Assembly: GCA_964460755.1 (NCBI GenBank) | Contig: CAYWQL010000016.1 | Location: 1-38,183 of the forward strand | Direction of reading: 5' to 3' | DNA length: 38,183 nucleotides | From: JAYFNU01 sp964460755 | GTDB lineage: Bacteria; Bacillota; Clostridia; Oscillospirales; Ruminococcaceae | In this document: piece after piece, positions 15,541 to 23,918 of the stretch | Position numbering within the stretch: the stretch's first letter is position 1 | Layout of the letters: each line of letters opens with the position of its first letter | Notes under the pieces: model-generated | Told to the model about the DNA's origin: nothing | Databases searched by the model: none | The model's input: the letters and a program-made list of their open reading frames with translations, nothing else | Translations under genes and position numbers: made by a program

Positions 15541-16413
15541 ATGGGCTATAAATTCATCGTCAAAAAAGAATATGAGGGAAAAACTCTTTTTGTTTTTCTT
15601 CGCTCGGGCGCGGGAATATCTTCTTCGCTTATCCGAAGCGTGAAGTATGACGAAAACGGCATAAGGCGAAACGGAGCTCGCGCCAAGACGAACGAAATCG
15701 TAAAAGAGGGGGACGAGGTAGAAATTTCTCCGAAAGCCGAGGACAACGACCTTTCACCGTGCGGCGCGGTCGTTCCCGTTGTCTTTGAGAACGACGACGT
15801 CATAGTTTTCGACAAGCCCGCGGGAATGGCGACCCATCCAACCCGCAATTATAAGGACGGTACGCTTGCGAACGTTTACGCTCGCATCTTATCCGAGCGG
15901 GGCGAACGCGGGAGCTTTCACCCCACGAACAGGCTTGACCGCAACACGTCGGGGCTTGTCCTCGCGGCGAAAAACGGGCTTGTTACCCCTGCTCTGGCGG
16001 CGTCGGCAAAGAAAAAATACTACGCCATAGTCGAGGGCGTTTTCGCTGACGACGCAGGAAGGATAGACAGCCCCATAGGGCTTGCCGACGGCTCAATAAT
16101 AAAAAGAAAGGTATCCCCTGACGGGCTTCCGAGCTCGACGGTTTTTCGTGTAGTAAAACGATTTAAGGAGCATACTCTTTTAGAGGTTGAAACACTTACT
16201 GGCAGAACCCACCAGATAAGGGTTCATATGAGCTCAATCGGTTATCCTCTTGCGGGCGACGAGCTCTACGGTGGAGACGAAAAATATATAAAGCGTCAAG
16301 CCCTTCACTGCGCTGAAATCAGCTTTATCTGTCCGTTTAAAGAGGAACACATAAGCCTTGTCAGCCGACTTCCCGACGATATGTTAAAGCTGATTGAGGG
16401 GGAAAAGCTTTGA
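15541..16413 (+). CDS. RluA/RluD-family pseudouridine synthase
   Basis: 290 residues. An N-terminal S4 RNA-binding domain (about 10-75) precedes the catalytic domain, with the family start VFDKPAGMATHP (89-100), catalytic Asp133 in NRLDRNTSGLV, and GRTHQIRVHMSSIGYPLAGD near 221-240. Such enzymes isomerise specific uridines in 23S rRNA or tRNA; which ones cannot be told here (RluD-like sites are likely, as in other Firmicutes paralogues). The ATG has no recognisable ribosome-binding site and lies just past the ilvE terminator. Confidence 0.9.
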   Translation: MGYKFIVKKEYEGKTLFVFLRSGAGISSSLIRSVKYDENGIRRNGARAKTNEIVKEGDEVEISPKAEDNDLSPCGAVVPVVFENDDVIVFDKPAGMATHPTRNYKDGTLANVYARILSERGERGSFHPTNRLDRNTSGLVLAAKNGLVTPALAASAKKKYYAIVEGVFADDAGRIDSPIGLADGSIIKRKVSPDGLPSSTVFRVVKRFKEHTLLEVETLTGRTHQIRVHMSSIGYPLAGDELYGGDEKYIKRQALHCAEISFICPFKEEHISLVSRLPDDMLKLIEGEKL

Positions 16414-16440
16414 GGAATATTTTGACCTAATGCCCAAGTG

Positions 16441-16469
16441 TTGAAATAATAATAAAAATAATATATAAT
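16441..16469 (+). promoter_or_regulatory. Promoter of the M23-murA gene group
   Basis: TTGAAA (16441-16446), 17 bases of AT-rich spacer, TATAAT (16464-16469). The leader to the ATG at 16527 is about 50 bases. Confidence 0.75.
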
Positions 16470-16526
16470 AACCCTATCTTTGCGCTCGAAGAACGAGCCA
16501 CCGACACACTTTAAGGGAAACTCTTT

Positions 16527-18287
16527 ATGAACAAAAAAATAGCAAAAAGTTCGTCTTTTGCGCGCGGAAGAAGTGTTGAAAAGCCGCACAGAAGAGCGAA
16601 GATATGCTTTAATCTTTTAATTTCATATTTTTTCAGAGGAATAGGCGACAGGCTTTATTATTTTGGTTCTTCTGTTGTTCGCGCGCGGCGAAACAGCGGC
16701 CGCTCGGTTCGCAAATGGTTCAAGAACTTCAGGCAGAACTCAAAGAAATCCTCAAAGAAGTTTTTCGGCGCGATTGGCGAGGGACTTGCCGCCGTTACGG
16801 GCGATGTGACCGAGCCCATCAACAAGGCGCGCAAGAGCATAAAAAGCCTTGCTGTCGTTATGGAAAGCGCGCAGGACAAAACCTTCAAGCAGAAGCTTCA
16901 GCGTCTTCGTATGTTTTTCAAATACGGCTGGCTTTGGAACAAACAGCTTGTCGGAAGGTTTATGAGCTATCTGCTTCCCGTATTGAGCCTTGTTGTTTGT
17001 ATAGTTGTTATTTATTCTATGCTGAGCCTTAATTACGCGCTCGAGGTTAACTACAACGGTCAGATGATAGGCTACGTCACCGACGAGGCGGTTTACGATT
17101 CCGCCAAGAAGATAATTAAAAGCCGTATTATTTCCAAAGAAACGAACAACTGGGACCGCGGAGCAACCCTTCAAATCGCCGTTGTTGACGAAAACGACCT
17201 GTCCTCCGAGGACGTTATGGCGGCGTCGCTTCTCGATGTTTCGGGGAACGAAATAGCCGAGGCTACGGGCCTTTTTGTCGGAGGCGAGTTTTACGGCGCG
17301 ACAACCGCGTCAGCGCTTTTGGAAGAATCGGTAAACGCCATCATCGCCCCCTATCAAGCCGAGGCGGACGCTATCGGCGAGGGCATTACCGTAAAGTTCG
17401 CGCGCGACGTCGAGCTAAAATCGGGTATTTATCCGGTTGAAAATATTGTGAGCTTTGACGAGCTTAATGCCATTGTCAATTCCAAGGAAACCAAGGACTT
17501 GTATCACGACGTGCTTGAGGGCGAAACGGCGAGCGATATTGCCAAGAATAACGGCCTTACCCTTGAACAGCTTACTGCGCTCAATCCTTCAGCGGATATG
17601 GACGTTACCGTGGGACAGCGTCTTCTCGTCGCGAGCGGCGAGCCGCTTTTAAGCGTCAAGACGGTCAAATACACCACCTACACCCAAAAAATCGGTTTCT
17701 CCACGACCATTATTCAGGATTCTCGTTTTTATGATAACTATATGCTTATGGTAACCTCGGGCGAGGAGGGCGAAAAGACTATCACCGCTGAAATCGAATA
17801 TCGCGACGGCGTTGAGGTTTCGACTACCATTGTGTCCGAGGAGATAACCAAGCCCGCGGTAAACGCCGAGGTAATAAAGGGCGGAAAGCCTTCGGGCAAC
17901 GCCGCCGTGTCGACAGGTACGGGAACGCTCACATGGCCCACGGGACCTATATATACCATAAGCCGCGGTTGGTCGTCCTACCATTTCGGAATTGATATCG
18001 CCGCAAGCTATGGTACGCCGATTTACGCGGCGGACAACGGAGTCGTCACATACACCGCGATAACCGACCAAGGCTACGGCGTATATGTAATCGTCGACCA
18101 CCAGAACGGTATGCAGACGCTATACGGACATCTAAGCGCGTTTAATGTTTCCATAGGCGACACGGTATCGAAGGGGCAGCTTATCGGGCTTATGGGCTCG
18201 ACGGGCAACTCAACAGGCTGCCATCTTCATTTCGAGGTCAGAATTGACGGAGAAAAGACCGACCCTGCGCCTTTCCTGTACGGCTAA
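16527..18287 (+). CDS. Membrane-anchored LysM-G5-M23 peptidoglycan endopeptidase
   Basis: 586 residues. A very basic cytosolic N-terminus (1-146) leads to one transmembrane helix (147-170). Outside are a spacer domain, a LysM glycan-binding domain (about 326-370), a G5 domain (about 376-451) and an M23 zinc metallopeptidase domain (484-582). The zinc residues are intact: H486 and D490 in HFGID, and H568 within HLHFE. It should cut peptide cross-links or stems in the wall. AAGGGA precedes the ATG. murA follows after 42 bases without a terminator. The long cytosolic tail is unusual for this architecture and could be a regulatory or partner-binding region. Confidence 0.9.
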   Translation: MNKKIAKSSSFARGRSVEKPHRRAKICFNLLISYFFRGIGDRLYYFGSSVVRARRNSGRSVRKWFKNFRQNSKKSSKKFFGAIGEGLAAVTGDVTEPINKARKSIKSLAVVMESAQDKTFKQKLQRLRMFFKYGWLWNKQLVGRFMSYLLPVLSLVVCIVVIYSMLSLNYALEVNYNGQMIGYVTDEAVYDSAKKIIKSRIISKETNNWDRGATLQIAVVDENDLSSEDVMAASLLDVSGNEIAEATGLFVGGEFYGATTASALLEESVNAIIAPYQAEADAIGEGITVKFARDVELKSGIYPVENIVSFDELNAIVNSKETKDLYHDVLEGETASDIAKNNGLTLEQLTALNPSADMDVTVGQRLLVASGEPLLSVKTVKYTTYTQKIGFSTTIIQDSRFYDNYMLMVTSGEEGEKTITAEIEYRDGVEVSTTIVSEEITKPAVNAEVIKGGKPSGNAAVSTGTGTLTWPTGPIYTISRGWSSYHFGIDIAASYGTPIYAADNGVVTYTAITDQGYGVYVIVDHQNGMQTLYGHLSAFNVSIGDTVSKGQLIGLMGSTGNSTGCHLHFEVRIDGEKTDPAPFLYG

Positions 18288-18329
18288 AAGAGTAGTATTT
18301 TCTATAAAAACCGAAATGAGGTTGCGGCT

Positions 18330-19616
18330 TTGGAGAAATTCGTTATAAACGGCGGCGCTTGCCTAAAGGGTAGCGTCAATATAAGCGGCGCTAAAAACGC
18401 CGCGGTGGCTATCCTTCCGGCGGTGCTTGTCTGCGACGGAGTGTGTGTGGTCGAGAACGTGCCGAAGATAAGCGACGTCGCCATTATTACAAAAATTCTT
18501 TCGGGTATGGGCGCGTCCATTAAGATGATTGACAGTCATACCCTTGAAATTGACACAAGGCACATAACCTCATATGAGGTGCCGCACGAGCTTTCCCGTC
18601 ATATGCGGGCGTCCTACTATTTTCTCGGCGCGCTTCTTACGAAGTTTCAGCGCGCAAAGGTTTCGCTCCCGGGCGGATGTAATCTCGGCGCGCGTCCGAT
18701 AGACCAGCACCTGAAGGCTTTCGCCGCGCTCGGCTGCGAGGTTGGCGTCGAATACGGGATGGTTAACGTGAGCTGTAACGGACGACTTCAGGGCGCAAGG
18801 ATATTCTTTGACACAGTTTCGGTCGGCGCGACGATAAACACGATTTTGGCGGCGGTCAAGGCGGAGGGGCAAACTATTCTTGAAAACGCGGCGAAGGAGC
18901 CGCACATTGTCGACGTGGCGAACTTTTTAAACTCAATGGGCGCGGATATCCGCGGAGCGGGTACCGACGTAATCAAAATTAACGGGGTCGCATTTTTGCG
19001 CGGAACCTCCTATTCGATAATACCTGACCAAATTGAGGCGGGTACATATATGGCGGCGGCGGTCGCGACGGGCGGCGATATAACGGTCAACAACATCACC
19101 CCAAAGCACCTTGAATCAATTACCTCGCTTCTTCTTCGCGCGGGCGCCGAGGTTGAGGAGTTCGAGGAATCCCTTCGTATATGGCGAACGGGCGAGGTAC
19201 GCCCGACAAACGTAAAGACAATGCCCCACCCGGGATTTCCGACCGATATGCAGCCCCAAATGGCGACACTCTTGTCTCTTGCTCACGGCACGTCAATCGT
19301 GACCGAGGGAATTTGGGATAACCGCTTTAAATATGTCGATGAGCTTCGGCGTATGGGGGCGAACATACAGGTTGACGGAAAGGTCGCGATTGTCGAGGGA
19401 ATCGAACAGTTTACGGGCGCTCCGGTTAAGGCGACCGACCTTCGCGCGGGGGCGGCGATGATTATTGCCGGACTCGTCGCAAAGGGTCAGACGGAAATCG
19501 AGGACATTTACCATATCGAGCGCGGCTATGAGGACATTGTCGAAAAGCTTCGCGCGCTTGGCGCGGATATTACGAGGATAGAAAGGCCCGACGAAGACGT
19601 CGAGCTTGCTCAATAA
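18330..19616 (+). CDS. murA: UDP-N-acetylglucosamine 1-carboxyvinyltransferase MurA
   Basis: A 428-residue two-domain EPSP-synthase-fold enzyme that transfers enolpyruvate to UDP-GlcNAc, the committed step of peptidoglycan synthesis and the fosfomycin target. K22 sits in the conserved SGAKNAA. The loop cysteine is C117 in LPGGCNLGARPID, so it should be fosfomycin-sensitive in principle. GYEDIVEKLRALGADI near the C-terminus is typical. The start is TTG, supported by GAGG 8 bases upstream and the normal N-terminus. It probably shares a transcript with the preceding M23 gene. Confidence 0.95.
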   Translation: MEKFVINGGACLKGSVNISGAKNAAVAILPAVLVCDGVCVVENVPKISDVAIITKILSGMGASIKMIDSHTLEIDTRHITSYEVPHELSRHMRASYYFLGALLTKFQRAKVSLPGGCNLGARPIDQHLKAFAALGCEVGVEYGMVNVSCNGRLQGARIFFDTVSVGATINTILAAVKAEGQTILENAAKEPHIVDVANFLNSMGADIRGAGTDVIKINGVAFLRGTSYSIIPDQIEAGTYMAAAVATGGDITVNNITPKHLESITSLLLRAGAEVEEFEESLRIWRTGEVRPTNVKTMPHPGFPTDMQPQMATLLSLAHGTSIVTEGIWDNRFKYVDELRRMGANIQVDGKVAIVEGIEQFTGAPVKATDLRAGAAMIIAGLVAKGQTEIEDIYHIERGYEDIVEKLRALGADITRIERPDEDVELAQ

Positions 19617-19617
19617 G

Positions 19618-19650
19618 AAAAAGGGCGGAGAAGATAATTCTTCGCCTTTA
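19618..19650 (+). terminator. Weak terminator-like hairpin between murA and walJ
   Basis: An imperfect hairpin of about 12 bp (arms near 19619-19631 and 19637-19648, one bulge and one G-U) with only three T residues after it. Partial termination or RNA processing is more likely than a full stop. Confidence 0.4.
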
Positions 19651-19673
19651 AAAATGAGAAGAGGAAAAAAGAA

Positions 19674-20465
19674 ATGGCAAAATTAGCGACGCTCTATTCC
19701 GGAAGCTCGGGCAACAGCACCCTTGTATGCAGCGAAAGCTCACGGCTGCTCGTCGATATGGGGTGCAGCTGCAAAAGGACGCTCGGTGCGCTTTACGGCT
19801 TGGGCGTGGCGGCGTCGGACATAGACGCCATATTCATAACCCACGAGCACAGCGACCACGTTTCGGGGCTTCTGACCTTTCTTTCTCATTACGACGTACC
19901 CGTTTTTGGAAGCAAACGAACCCTTGCGTATCTCAGCGAACGGGGCATTGTGCCCTCAAGGGCGCGCCTTATCACCCTCGAGACGGCGCAGCCCGTTTCG
20001 GTCGGCGATATTTCGGTCGAGTGCTTTAAGACGAGCCACGACAGCGCCGAGTGCGTAGGCTATAAGTTCACCTTTTCTTCGGGGGAAAGCGCGGCGGTCG
20101 CGACCGACCTCGGCTACATATCCGACGACGTTTTTTCCGCCCTTTGCGGATGCCGAACGGTCGGACTTGAATCAAACTACGATGAGAATATGCTCCTTAC
20201 GGGGAAATATCCCTACTATTTGAAATCGCGTATACATTCGCATATGGGACATTTGAGTAACGACGAATGCGCGGCGGCGGCGGTCGAGCTTGCAAAAAAG
20301 GGGACGAGGCGCTTTGTGCTTATGCATTTGAGCCGCGAAAACAACGAGCCGGAAATCGCGCTTACCAACTGCCTTTCGGCGCTTGAAAATTACGGCATAG
20401 ACGAGCAAACCTGCACCGTATCGGTCGCGCCCCGTTTTGACACAAGCGGCTTTTTTGAGGTGTAA
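19674..20465 (+). CDS. walJ: WalJ/YycJ-like metallo-beta-lactamase-fold hydrolase
   Basis: A 263-residue cytosolic MBL-fold protein with the metal motif THEHSDH (56-62), the family N-terminus TLYSGSSGNSTLV, FKTSHDS, VATDLGYI, GLESNYDE and C-terminal FVLMHLSREN. In B. subtilis the homologue belongs to the walRK operon and is tied to cell-wall/DNA-replication coordination. Here no walRK genes are adjacent; it sits between murA and rlmH, and its stop is 2 bases before the rlmH start. A nuclease activity has been proposed for the family; it is not evident from sequence. Confidence 0.9.
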   Translation: MAKLATLYSGSSGNSTLVCSESSRLLVDMGCSCKRTLGALYGLGVAASDIDAIFITHEHSDHVSGLLTFLSHYDVPVFGSKRTLAYLSERGIVPSRARLITLETAQPVSVGDISVECFKTSHDSAECVGYKFTFSSGESAAVATDLGYISDDVFSALCGCRTVGLESNYDENMLLTGKYPYYLKSRIHSHMGHLSNDECAAAAVELAKKGTRRFVLMHLSRENNEPEIALTNCLSALENYGIDEQTCTVSVAPRFDTSGFFEV

Positions 20466-20467
20466 AA

Positions 20468-20947
20468 ATGCTTAACGTCGAGATTTTGTGCGTTGGGCGG
20501 GTGAACGCCGACTTTATAAAAAAGGGCATCGAGGAATACATAAAAAGAACGTCGCCGTATGCGAAAATAAATGTTGTCGAGTTAGCCGAGGTCAAGCAGA
20601 ACGACGCGGGCGAGACGGGAGAGCGCGTCGTAATCGAAGCCGAGGGCGAAAGAATACTTAGCTGTCTTGAAAAGAAAAACGCGGCGGTCGTCGCGATGTG
20701 CGTAGAGGGAAAAAAGCTTTCGTCGAAGGGGCTGTCGGAATATATAGAAAAAACGATGAACGTCGCTTCAAAAATAGTCTTTGTTATCGGCGGCTCGCTC
20801 GGACTGTCCGACGCGGTTAAAAAAAGAGCCGATATGTGTCTTTCTATGTCGGATATGACCTTTCCCCACCAGCTTTTTCGTCTTATGCTTTGTGAACAGC
20901 TTTATAGAGCGATAACCATTATCAACAATATTAAATATCACAAGTAA
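20468..20947 (+). CDS. rlmH: 23S rRNA pseudouridine-1915 N3-methyltransferase RlmH
   Basis: A 159-residue SPOUT-class methyltransferase acting on helix 69 of 23S rRNA in assembled 70S ribosomes. The SAM-binding knot is clear (FVIGGSLGLSD near 107-117), as is the C-terminal signature (SDMTFPHQLFRLMLCEQLYRA, ending KYHK). Length and ends match the family exactly. It follows walJ with a 2-base gap, the WalJ-RlmH neighbourhood common in Firmicutes. Confidence 0.96.
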   Translation: MLNVEILCVGRVNADFIKKGIEEYIKRTSPYAKINVVELAEVKQNDAGETGERVVIEAEGERILSCLEKKNAAVVAMCVEGKKLSSKGLSEYIEKTMNVASKIVFVIGGSLGLSDAVKKRADMCLSMSDMTFPHQLFRLMLCEQLYRAITIINNIKYHK

Positions 20948-20979
20948 ACGAAGCGGTTTTGTAATCGCTTCGTTTTTTT
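20948..20979 (+). terminator. Terminator after rlmH
   Basis: ACGAAGCG (20948-20955) / CGCTTCGT (20966-20973) followed by T6. It begins at the rlmH stop codon. Confidence 0.9.
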
Positions 20980-21028
20980 GTTCATATACATAGAACACTA
21001 CTAAATAAAAAATGAGGGGTGTTTTATT

Positions 21029-21610
21029 ATGTATGCTGCGTCGGTGGACAAAAAGCAGATAGGAAAAGGAATGTTGTTTACCCTTGCCGGGGTGGTTGCG
21101 CTTGTTGCGGTGATTATACTTGTCGGCAGGGGCGGGAAAGGTAACTCGTCGGGCGTTTCAATTAACGGAGAAACCGAGGAGCAAAGACGCGAATATCTTA
21201 CAAGCCTTGGCTATTCCCTTGGTGATACAAGCGCGATTGCCGACGTCGGAGTGCCGACCGAGTTTGACGAGCGGTTCGAGGAATATAACGAAATGCTGAA
21301 GAAATGCGGCTTTGACCTGTCGTCGCTTAAAGGCGAGACAGTTAAGAAATGCACCTATACGGTGCTCAACCGCACAGACCTTGCGCTTAACGTCAGCGCC
21401 GTGCTTCTTGTTCGCGACGGCGAAATAATCGGAGGGCATCTTCTCGACGTGCAGGAAGGCAAGCTTTACCCGCTGTTTGAAGCGGCAGGCGAGGAGGGCG
21501 AGCCCTCCGAAGAAACCCTTCTTCCGGTAGAGAATGAGCAAACCCTTGCAGACGAGGACGGTGAAGCCGTTAGGGAAGAAATCCCCGCGTCGGCTTTTCC
21601 CACAGAGTAA
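21029..21610 (+). CDS. DUF4830-type single-pass membrane protein
   Basis: 193 residues. A short cytosolic N-terminus and one transmembrane helix (about 14-33) are followed by an extracytoplasmic domain resembling DUF4830 (LTSLGYSLGD, IPTEFDERFEEYNEMLKK-like segment, KKCTYTVLN, RDGEIIGGHLLD). The family has no known function and is found in Clostridia. The tail (about 155-193) is very acidic, rich in Glu and Asp. GAGGGG precedes the ATG at a suitable distance. It is monocistronic between the rlmH terminator and a convergent terminator. Confidence 0.75.
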   Translation: MYAASVDKKQIGKGMLFTLAGVVALVAVIILVGRGGKGNSSGVSINGETEEQRREYLTSLGYSLGDTSAIADVGVPTEFDERFEEYNEMLKKCGFDLSSLKGETVKKCTYTVLNRTDLALNVSAVLLVRDGEIIGGHLLDVQEGKLYPLFEAAGEEGEPSEETLLPVENEQTLADEDGEAVREEIPASAFPTE

Positions 21611-21648
21611 AAGATACCCCCCCCGGATTAGCCGGGGGGGGGTATCTT
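21611..21648. terminator. G/C-run hairpin between convergent genes
   Basis: A stem of about 16 bp with eight Cs facing nine Gs around a 5-base loop, directly after the DUF4830 stop and 5 bases before the cyclophilin stop. There is no long T-run on either side, so termination strength is uncertain. Confidence 0.65.
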
Positions 21649-21652
21649 GGTA

Positions 21653-22417
21653 TTATTCGTATTTTCCTGTTGTTATCGAATTGATTACGACGTCGGAAAG
21701 CGGCTTTTTATTGCCGTCGGTTTCAACTGCGGCGATAGCGTCTACGACGTCCATGCCCTCGTATACCTGACCGAAAACGGTATATTTGAAATCAAGCGAG
21801 GGGTCACCGCCGACCTCGGCGTAGGCATTAGCGATTGCATCGCCCCAGCCTTCCTCGGCGCTGTAGGAGCGCATTTGAGCGATTAAGTCCTCGTTGACGG
21901 GCTTGCCTTGCACAATATAGAACTGACTTCGCTGAGACGCGGTGGTGTTGCCGCGCCGCGCCATAGCGAGCGCGCCTCGAATGTGGTGAAGCGCCCCGCT
22001 TGGTTCAATGTCAAAGGGCTCGCCCCAAATGCTTTCGCCGCCCATTCCCGTGCCGAGCGGGTCACCGCCCTGTATCATAAAATTTTCGATTATGCGATGA
22101 AAAATAAGGCCGTCATAGTATCCCTCGTCGGCGTGGGTTAGAAAGTTTTCAACCGTTTTCGGGGCGTATTCGGGATAGAGAACCACCTTTATCGTGCCCA
22201 TAGATGTGTCGATAACGGCGATATAGTCGCCCGACTTGGGCGTCTGCATTTGAATGGCGACTGTCGGCTCTGCGGGAGCGGTCGCAACGGGGGGCTCGAC
22301 GACGGGAGGGTCGGTAGTCTGTTCCGGAGTCGTTGAGCCGCCGTTCGACGACGCTGTACAGCCCGCAAACACGGAGGACAGAAAAACTATCGTTAAAAAA
22401 CAAATCAGTTTTTTCAT
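21653..22417 (-). CDS. Lipoprotein cyclophilin-type peptidyl-prolyl isomerase
   Basis: 254 residues. A lipoprotein signal peptide (1-19) ends in FAGC with the lipidated Cys20, then a Pro/Thr-rich linker to about residue 65 and a cyclophilin domain: IDTSMGTIKVVLYPEYAPKT, the active-site stretch GLIFHRIIENFMIQGGDP, and SQFYIV. It would catalyse prolyl isomerisation in exported proteins at the outer membrane face. I start at 22417 because it gives a standard signal peptide; the frame is open 26 codons further upstream without a signal. The ribosome-binding site is weak (GAGAG). Confidence 0.93.
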   Translation of the reverse strand: MKKLICFLTIVFLSSVFAGCTASSNGGSTTPEQTTDPPVVEPPVATAPAEPTVAIQMQTPKSGDYIAVIDTSMGTIKVVLYPEYAPKTVENFLTHADEGYYDGLIFHRIIENFMIQGGDPLGTGMGGESIWGEPFDIEPSGALHHIRGALAMARRGNTTASQRSQFYIVQGKPVNEDLIAQMRSYSAEEGWGDAIANAYAEVGGDPSLDFKYTVFGQVYEGMDVVDAIAAVETDGNKKPLSDVVINSITTGKYE

Positions 22418-22503
22418 ATAGGCTGCTCTCTTTCGATTCTTTTTTTGTAGCGCTTGATTTATATTTAACGCACGCAATATAAGCGTAACCAACAATAAAT
22501 TAT

Positions 22504-22512
22504 ATTATACCA
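22504..22512 (-). promoter_or_regulatory. Extended -10 promoter of the cyclophilin gene
   Basis: On the minus strand TGGTATAAT, an extended -10, with no clear -35. The leader would be about 80 bases. Confidence 0.5.
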
Positions 22513-22533
22513 TAAATGAAATCGCTTTTATAA

Positions 22534-22563
22534 TTGACTTTATCAATAAAAAGAGAGTAGAAT
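22534..22563 (+). promoter_or_regulatory. Promoter of the DUF1292 gene
   Basis: TTGACT (22534-22539), 18 bases, TAGAAT (22558-22563). It is divergent from the cyclophilin promoter. Confidence 0.7.
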
Positions 22564-22597
22564 TACACATAGAAGAAAACCCGTTAAGGAGATTAAA

Positions 22598-22948
22598 ATG
22601 GATAAAGAAAACAAGAACGTTCCGGAAGCGAACGAAGAGGAAATGGAATTTACCGCGGACCTCATTACACTTACCGACGAGGATGGCGAAGACCATGAGT
22701 TTGAGCTTGTCGACACCCTTGAGCACAACGGAAAAAGTTACGTCGCGCTCGTGACGTCGGCGGAAAACCCCGACGAGATGTTGGAGGACGACGGAAACCT
22801 CGTCATTATGAAAATAATCGAGGAGAAGGACGGCGACGACATACTTGAGCTTATCGAGGACGACGACGAGTTCGAAGAGATAAGCGACATATTTATGGAT
22901 AGGCTTTCCGATATGTACGAGTTTGACGAGAGCGGAGACGCGGAGTAA
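22598..22948 (+). CDS. DUF1292 (YrzB-like) acidic protein
   Basis: A 116-residue cytosolic, strongly acidic protein with the DUF1292 core: ITLTDEDGEDHEFELVDTLEHNGKSYVAL is the recognisable stretch (about residues 23-51), followed by NLVIMKIIEE. The family is conserved in Firmicutes, often near ruvX or alaS; its function is unknown. AAGGAG is 6 bases from the ATG. A 6S RNA lies directly downstream, and the candidate 6S promoter overlaps the 3' end of this gene. Confidence 0.88.
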   Translation: MDKENKNVPEANEEEMEFTADLITLTDEDGEDHEFELVDTLEHNGKSYVALVTSAENPDEMLEDDGNLVIMKIIEEKDGDDILELIEDDDEFEEISDIFMDRLSDMYEFDESGDAE

Positions 22949-22951
22949 AAC
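22923..22951 (+). promoter_or_regulatory. Candidate promoter of 6S RNA
   Basis: TTGACG (22923-22928), 17 bases, TAAAAC (22946-22951), overlapping the end of the DUF1292 gene. The -10 is poor. Confidence 0.4.
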
Positions 22952-22957
22952 TTAATA

Positions 22958-23168
22958 GCGCGATATTACCCCTGCTTTGTGCGATATGTTGCAGCTTCTT
23001 TTTAATCCTACAAGCATTAGAATTGGGAATTGGTCTCCACGAGCGGATTGCAGACCTCCCCTTTACGGGAAGAAGGGAGCATGAACCTCTTGGGCTGATG
23101 TACCCACCGTCATTGGCGACGGGTTCTAAACCGGCTGCAGACGGCAAGGCGGGGATATATTATTTTTT
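22958..23168 (+). ncRNA. ssrS: 6S RNA
   Basis: About 205 bases that fold as one long imperfect rod. CCCCTGCTTTG near 22969-22979 closes with CAAGGCGGGG near 23145-23154 (one bulge), then TGCAGC with GCTGCA. A large open middle holds short side hairpins (GGTCT/AGACC; CTCCC/GGGAG; CCGTC/GACGG), and the RNA ends in a T6 run (23163-23168). This is the 6S RNA plan: a promoter mimic that binds sigma-A RNA polymerase. Context agrees: it lies directly before tcdA (yrvM), and to my recollection a B. subtilis 6S RNA gene is also next to yrvM. The exact ends are estimates. Confidence 0.75.
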
Positions 23169-23177
23169 GGTGAAGAA

Positions 23178-23870
23178 ATGGCAGATTGGCTTTCCCGTCA
23201 AAAAAGCTTAATAGGTGAAAAAGCGACCGCCGCCCTAACGAACGCAAGGGTCGCGGTTATTGGTCTTGGCGGGGTGGGCGGCGCGGCGCTCGAGGGAATT
23301 GCTCGCGCGGGCGTCGGGAATATATTTGTTATGGATTTCGACGTGTTCGACGAAACCAACCTCAATCGCCAGATACTCGCGACGCGCGAAGCGCTCGGCA
23401 AAAGCAAAAGCGAGGTCGCCGCAGCGAGAATAATGTCGATTAACCCCGAAGCTAAGGTTGTCGCTTATAGCGAGGCGTTCAGCGAAGAAACGAAGGGACT
23501 TCTTATCGACTTCAAGCCCGATTATATAATCGACGCCGTTGATATGGTGTCCGCGAAGCTTCTTATTATCGAAACGGCAAAGAAAAACGGTTTTTCGGCG
23601 GTATCAAGTATGGGAACGGGAAACCGCACGACGGCGCAGGGCTTTGTCGTCGGCGATATTGCCGACACGGCGGGGTGCGGCTGCCCCCTTGCACGCGTAA
23701 TGCGCCGCGAGCTTAAAAAACGCGGAATTTGCGGCGTTGAGGTTCTTTTTAATTTGAAGGAGCCTAAGAAAACACAGGGCGAGCGAACCCCCGCGAGTAT
23801 TTCCTACGTTCCGCCCGTCGCGGGATACCTGCTTTCGGAATACGTCGTTCAAAAATTAGCGAATATTTAA
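23178..23870 (+). CDS. tcdA: tRNA threonylcarbamoyladenosine dehydratase TcdA
   Basis: A 230-residue E1-like ThiF/HesA-family enzyme that dehydrates t6A37 of tRNA to the cyclic form ct6A using ATP. Nucleotide-binding VAVIGLGGVGGAALEGIARAG (within 25-46), then DFDVFDETNLNRQ, SSMGTGN, the cysteine-containing CGCPLARVMRREL segment and C-terminal SYVPPVAGYLLSEYV. Length fits. The start is 10 bases beyond the T-run that ends the 6S RNA; GGTGAAG is the only ribosome-binding site. Transcription probably depends on read-through from the 6S unit or an unseen promoter. Confidence 0.93.
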   Translation: MADWLSRQKSLIGEKATAALTNARVAVIGLGGVGGAALEGIARAGVGNIFVMDFDVFDETNLNRQILATREALGKSKSEVAAARIMSINPEAKVVAYSEAFSEETKGLLIDFKPDYIIDAVDMVSAKLLIIETAKKNGFSAVSSMGTGNRTTAQGFVVGDIADTAGCGCPLARVMRRELKKRGICGVEVLFNLKEPKKTQGERTPASISYVPPVAGYLLSEYVVQKLANI

Positions 23871-23884
23871 ACACATAAAAACAG

Positions 23885-23918
23885 AACGCCCGTGGCACAA
23901 TAGCCACGGGTGTTTTTT
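23885..23918 (+). terminator. Terminator after tcdA
   Basis: A 12-bp stem AACGCCCGTGGC (23885-23896) / GCCACGGGTGTT (23903-23914, including a G-U), then a T-run ending exactly where the next ATG begins. Confidence 0.88.

Noticed and set aside
23023..23211. 62-codon plus-strand frame upstream of tcdA
   Set aside because: It overlaps the 6S RNA structure and the start of tcdA in another frame; no ribosome-binding site.
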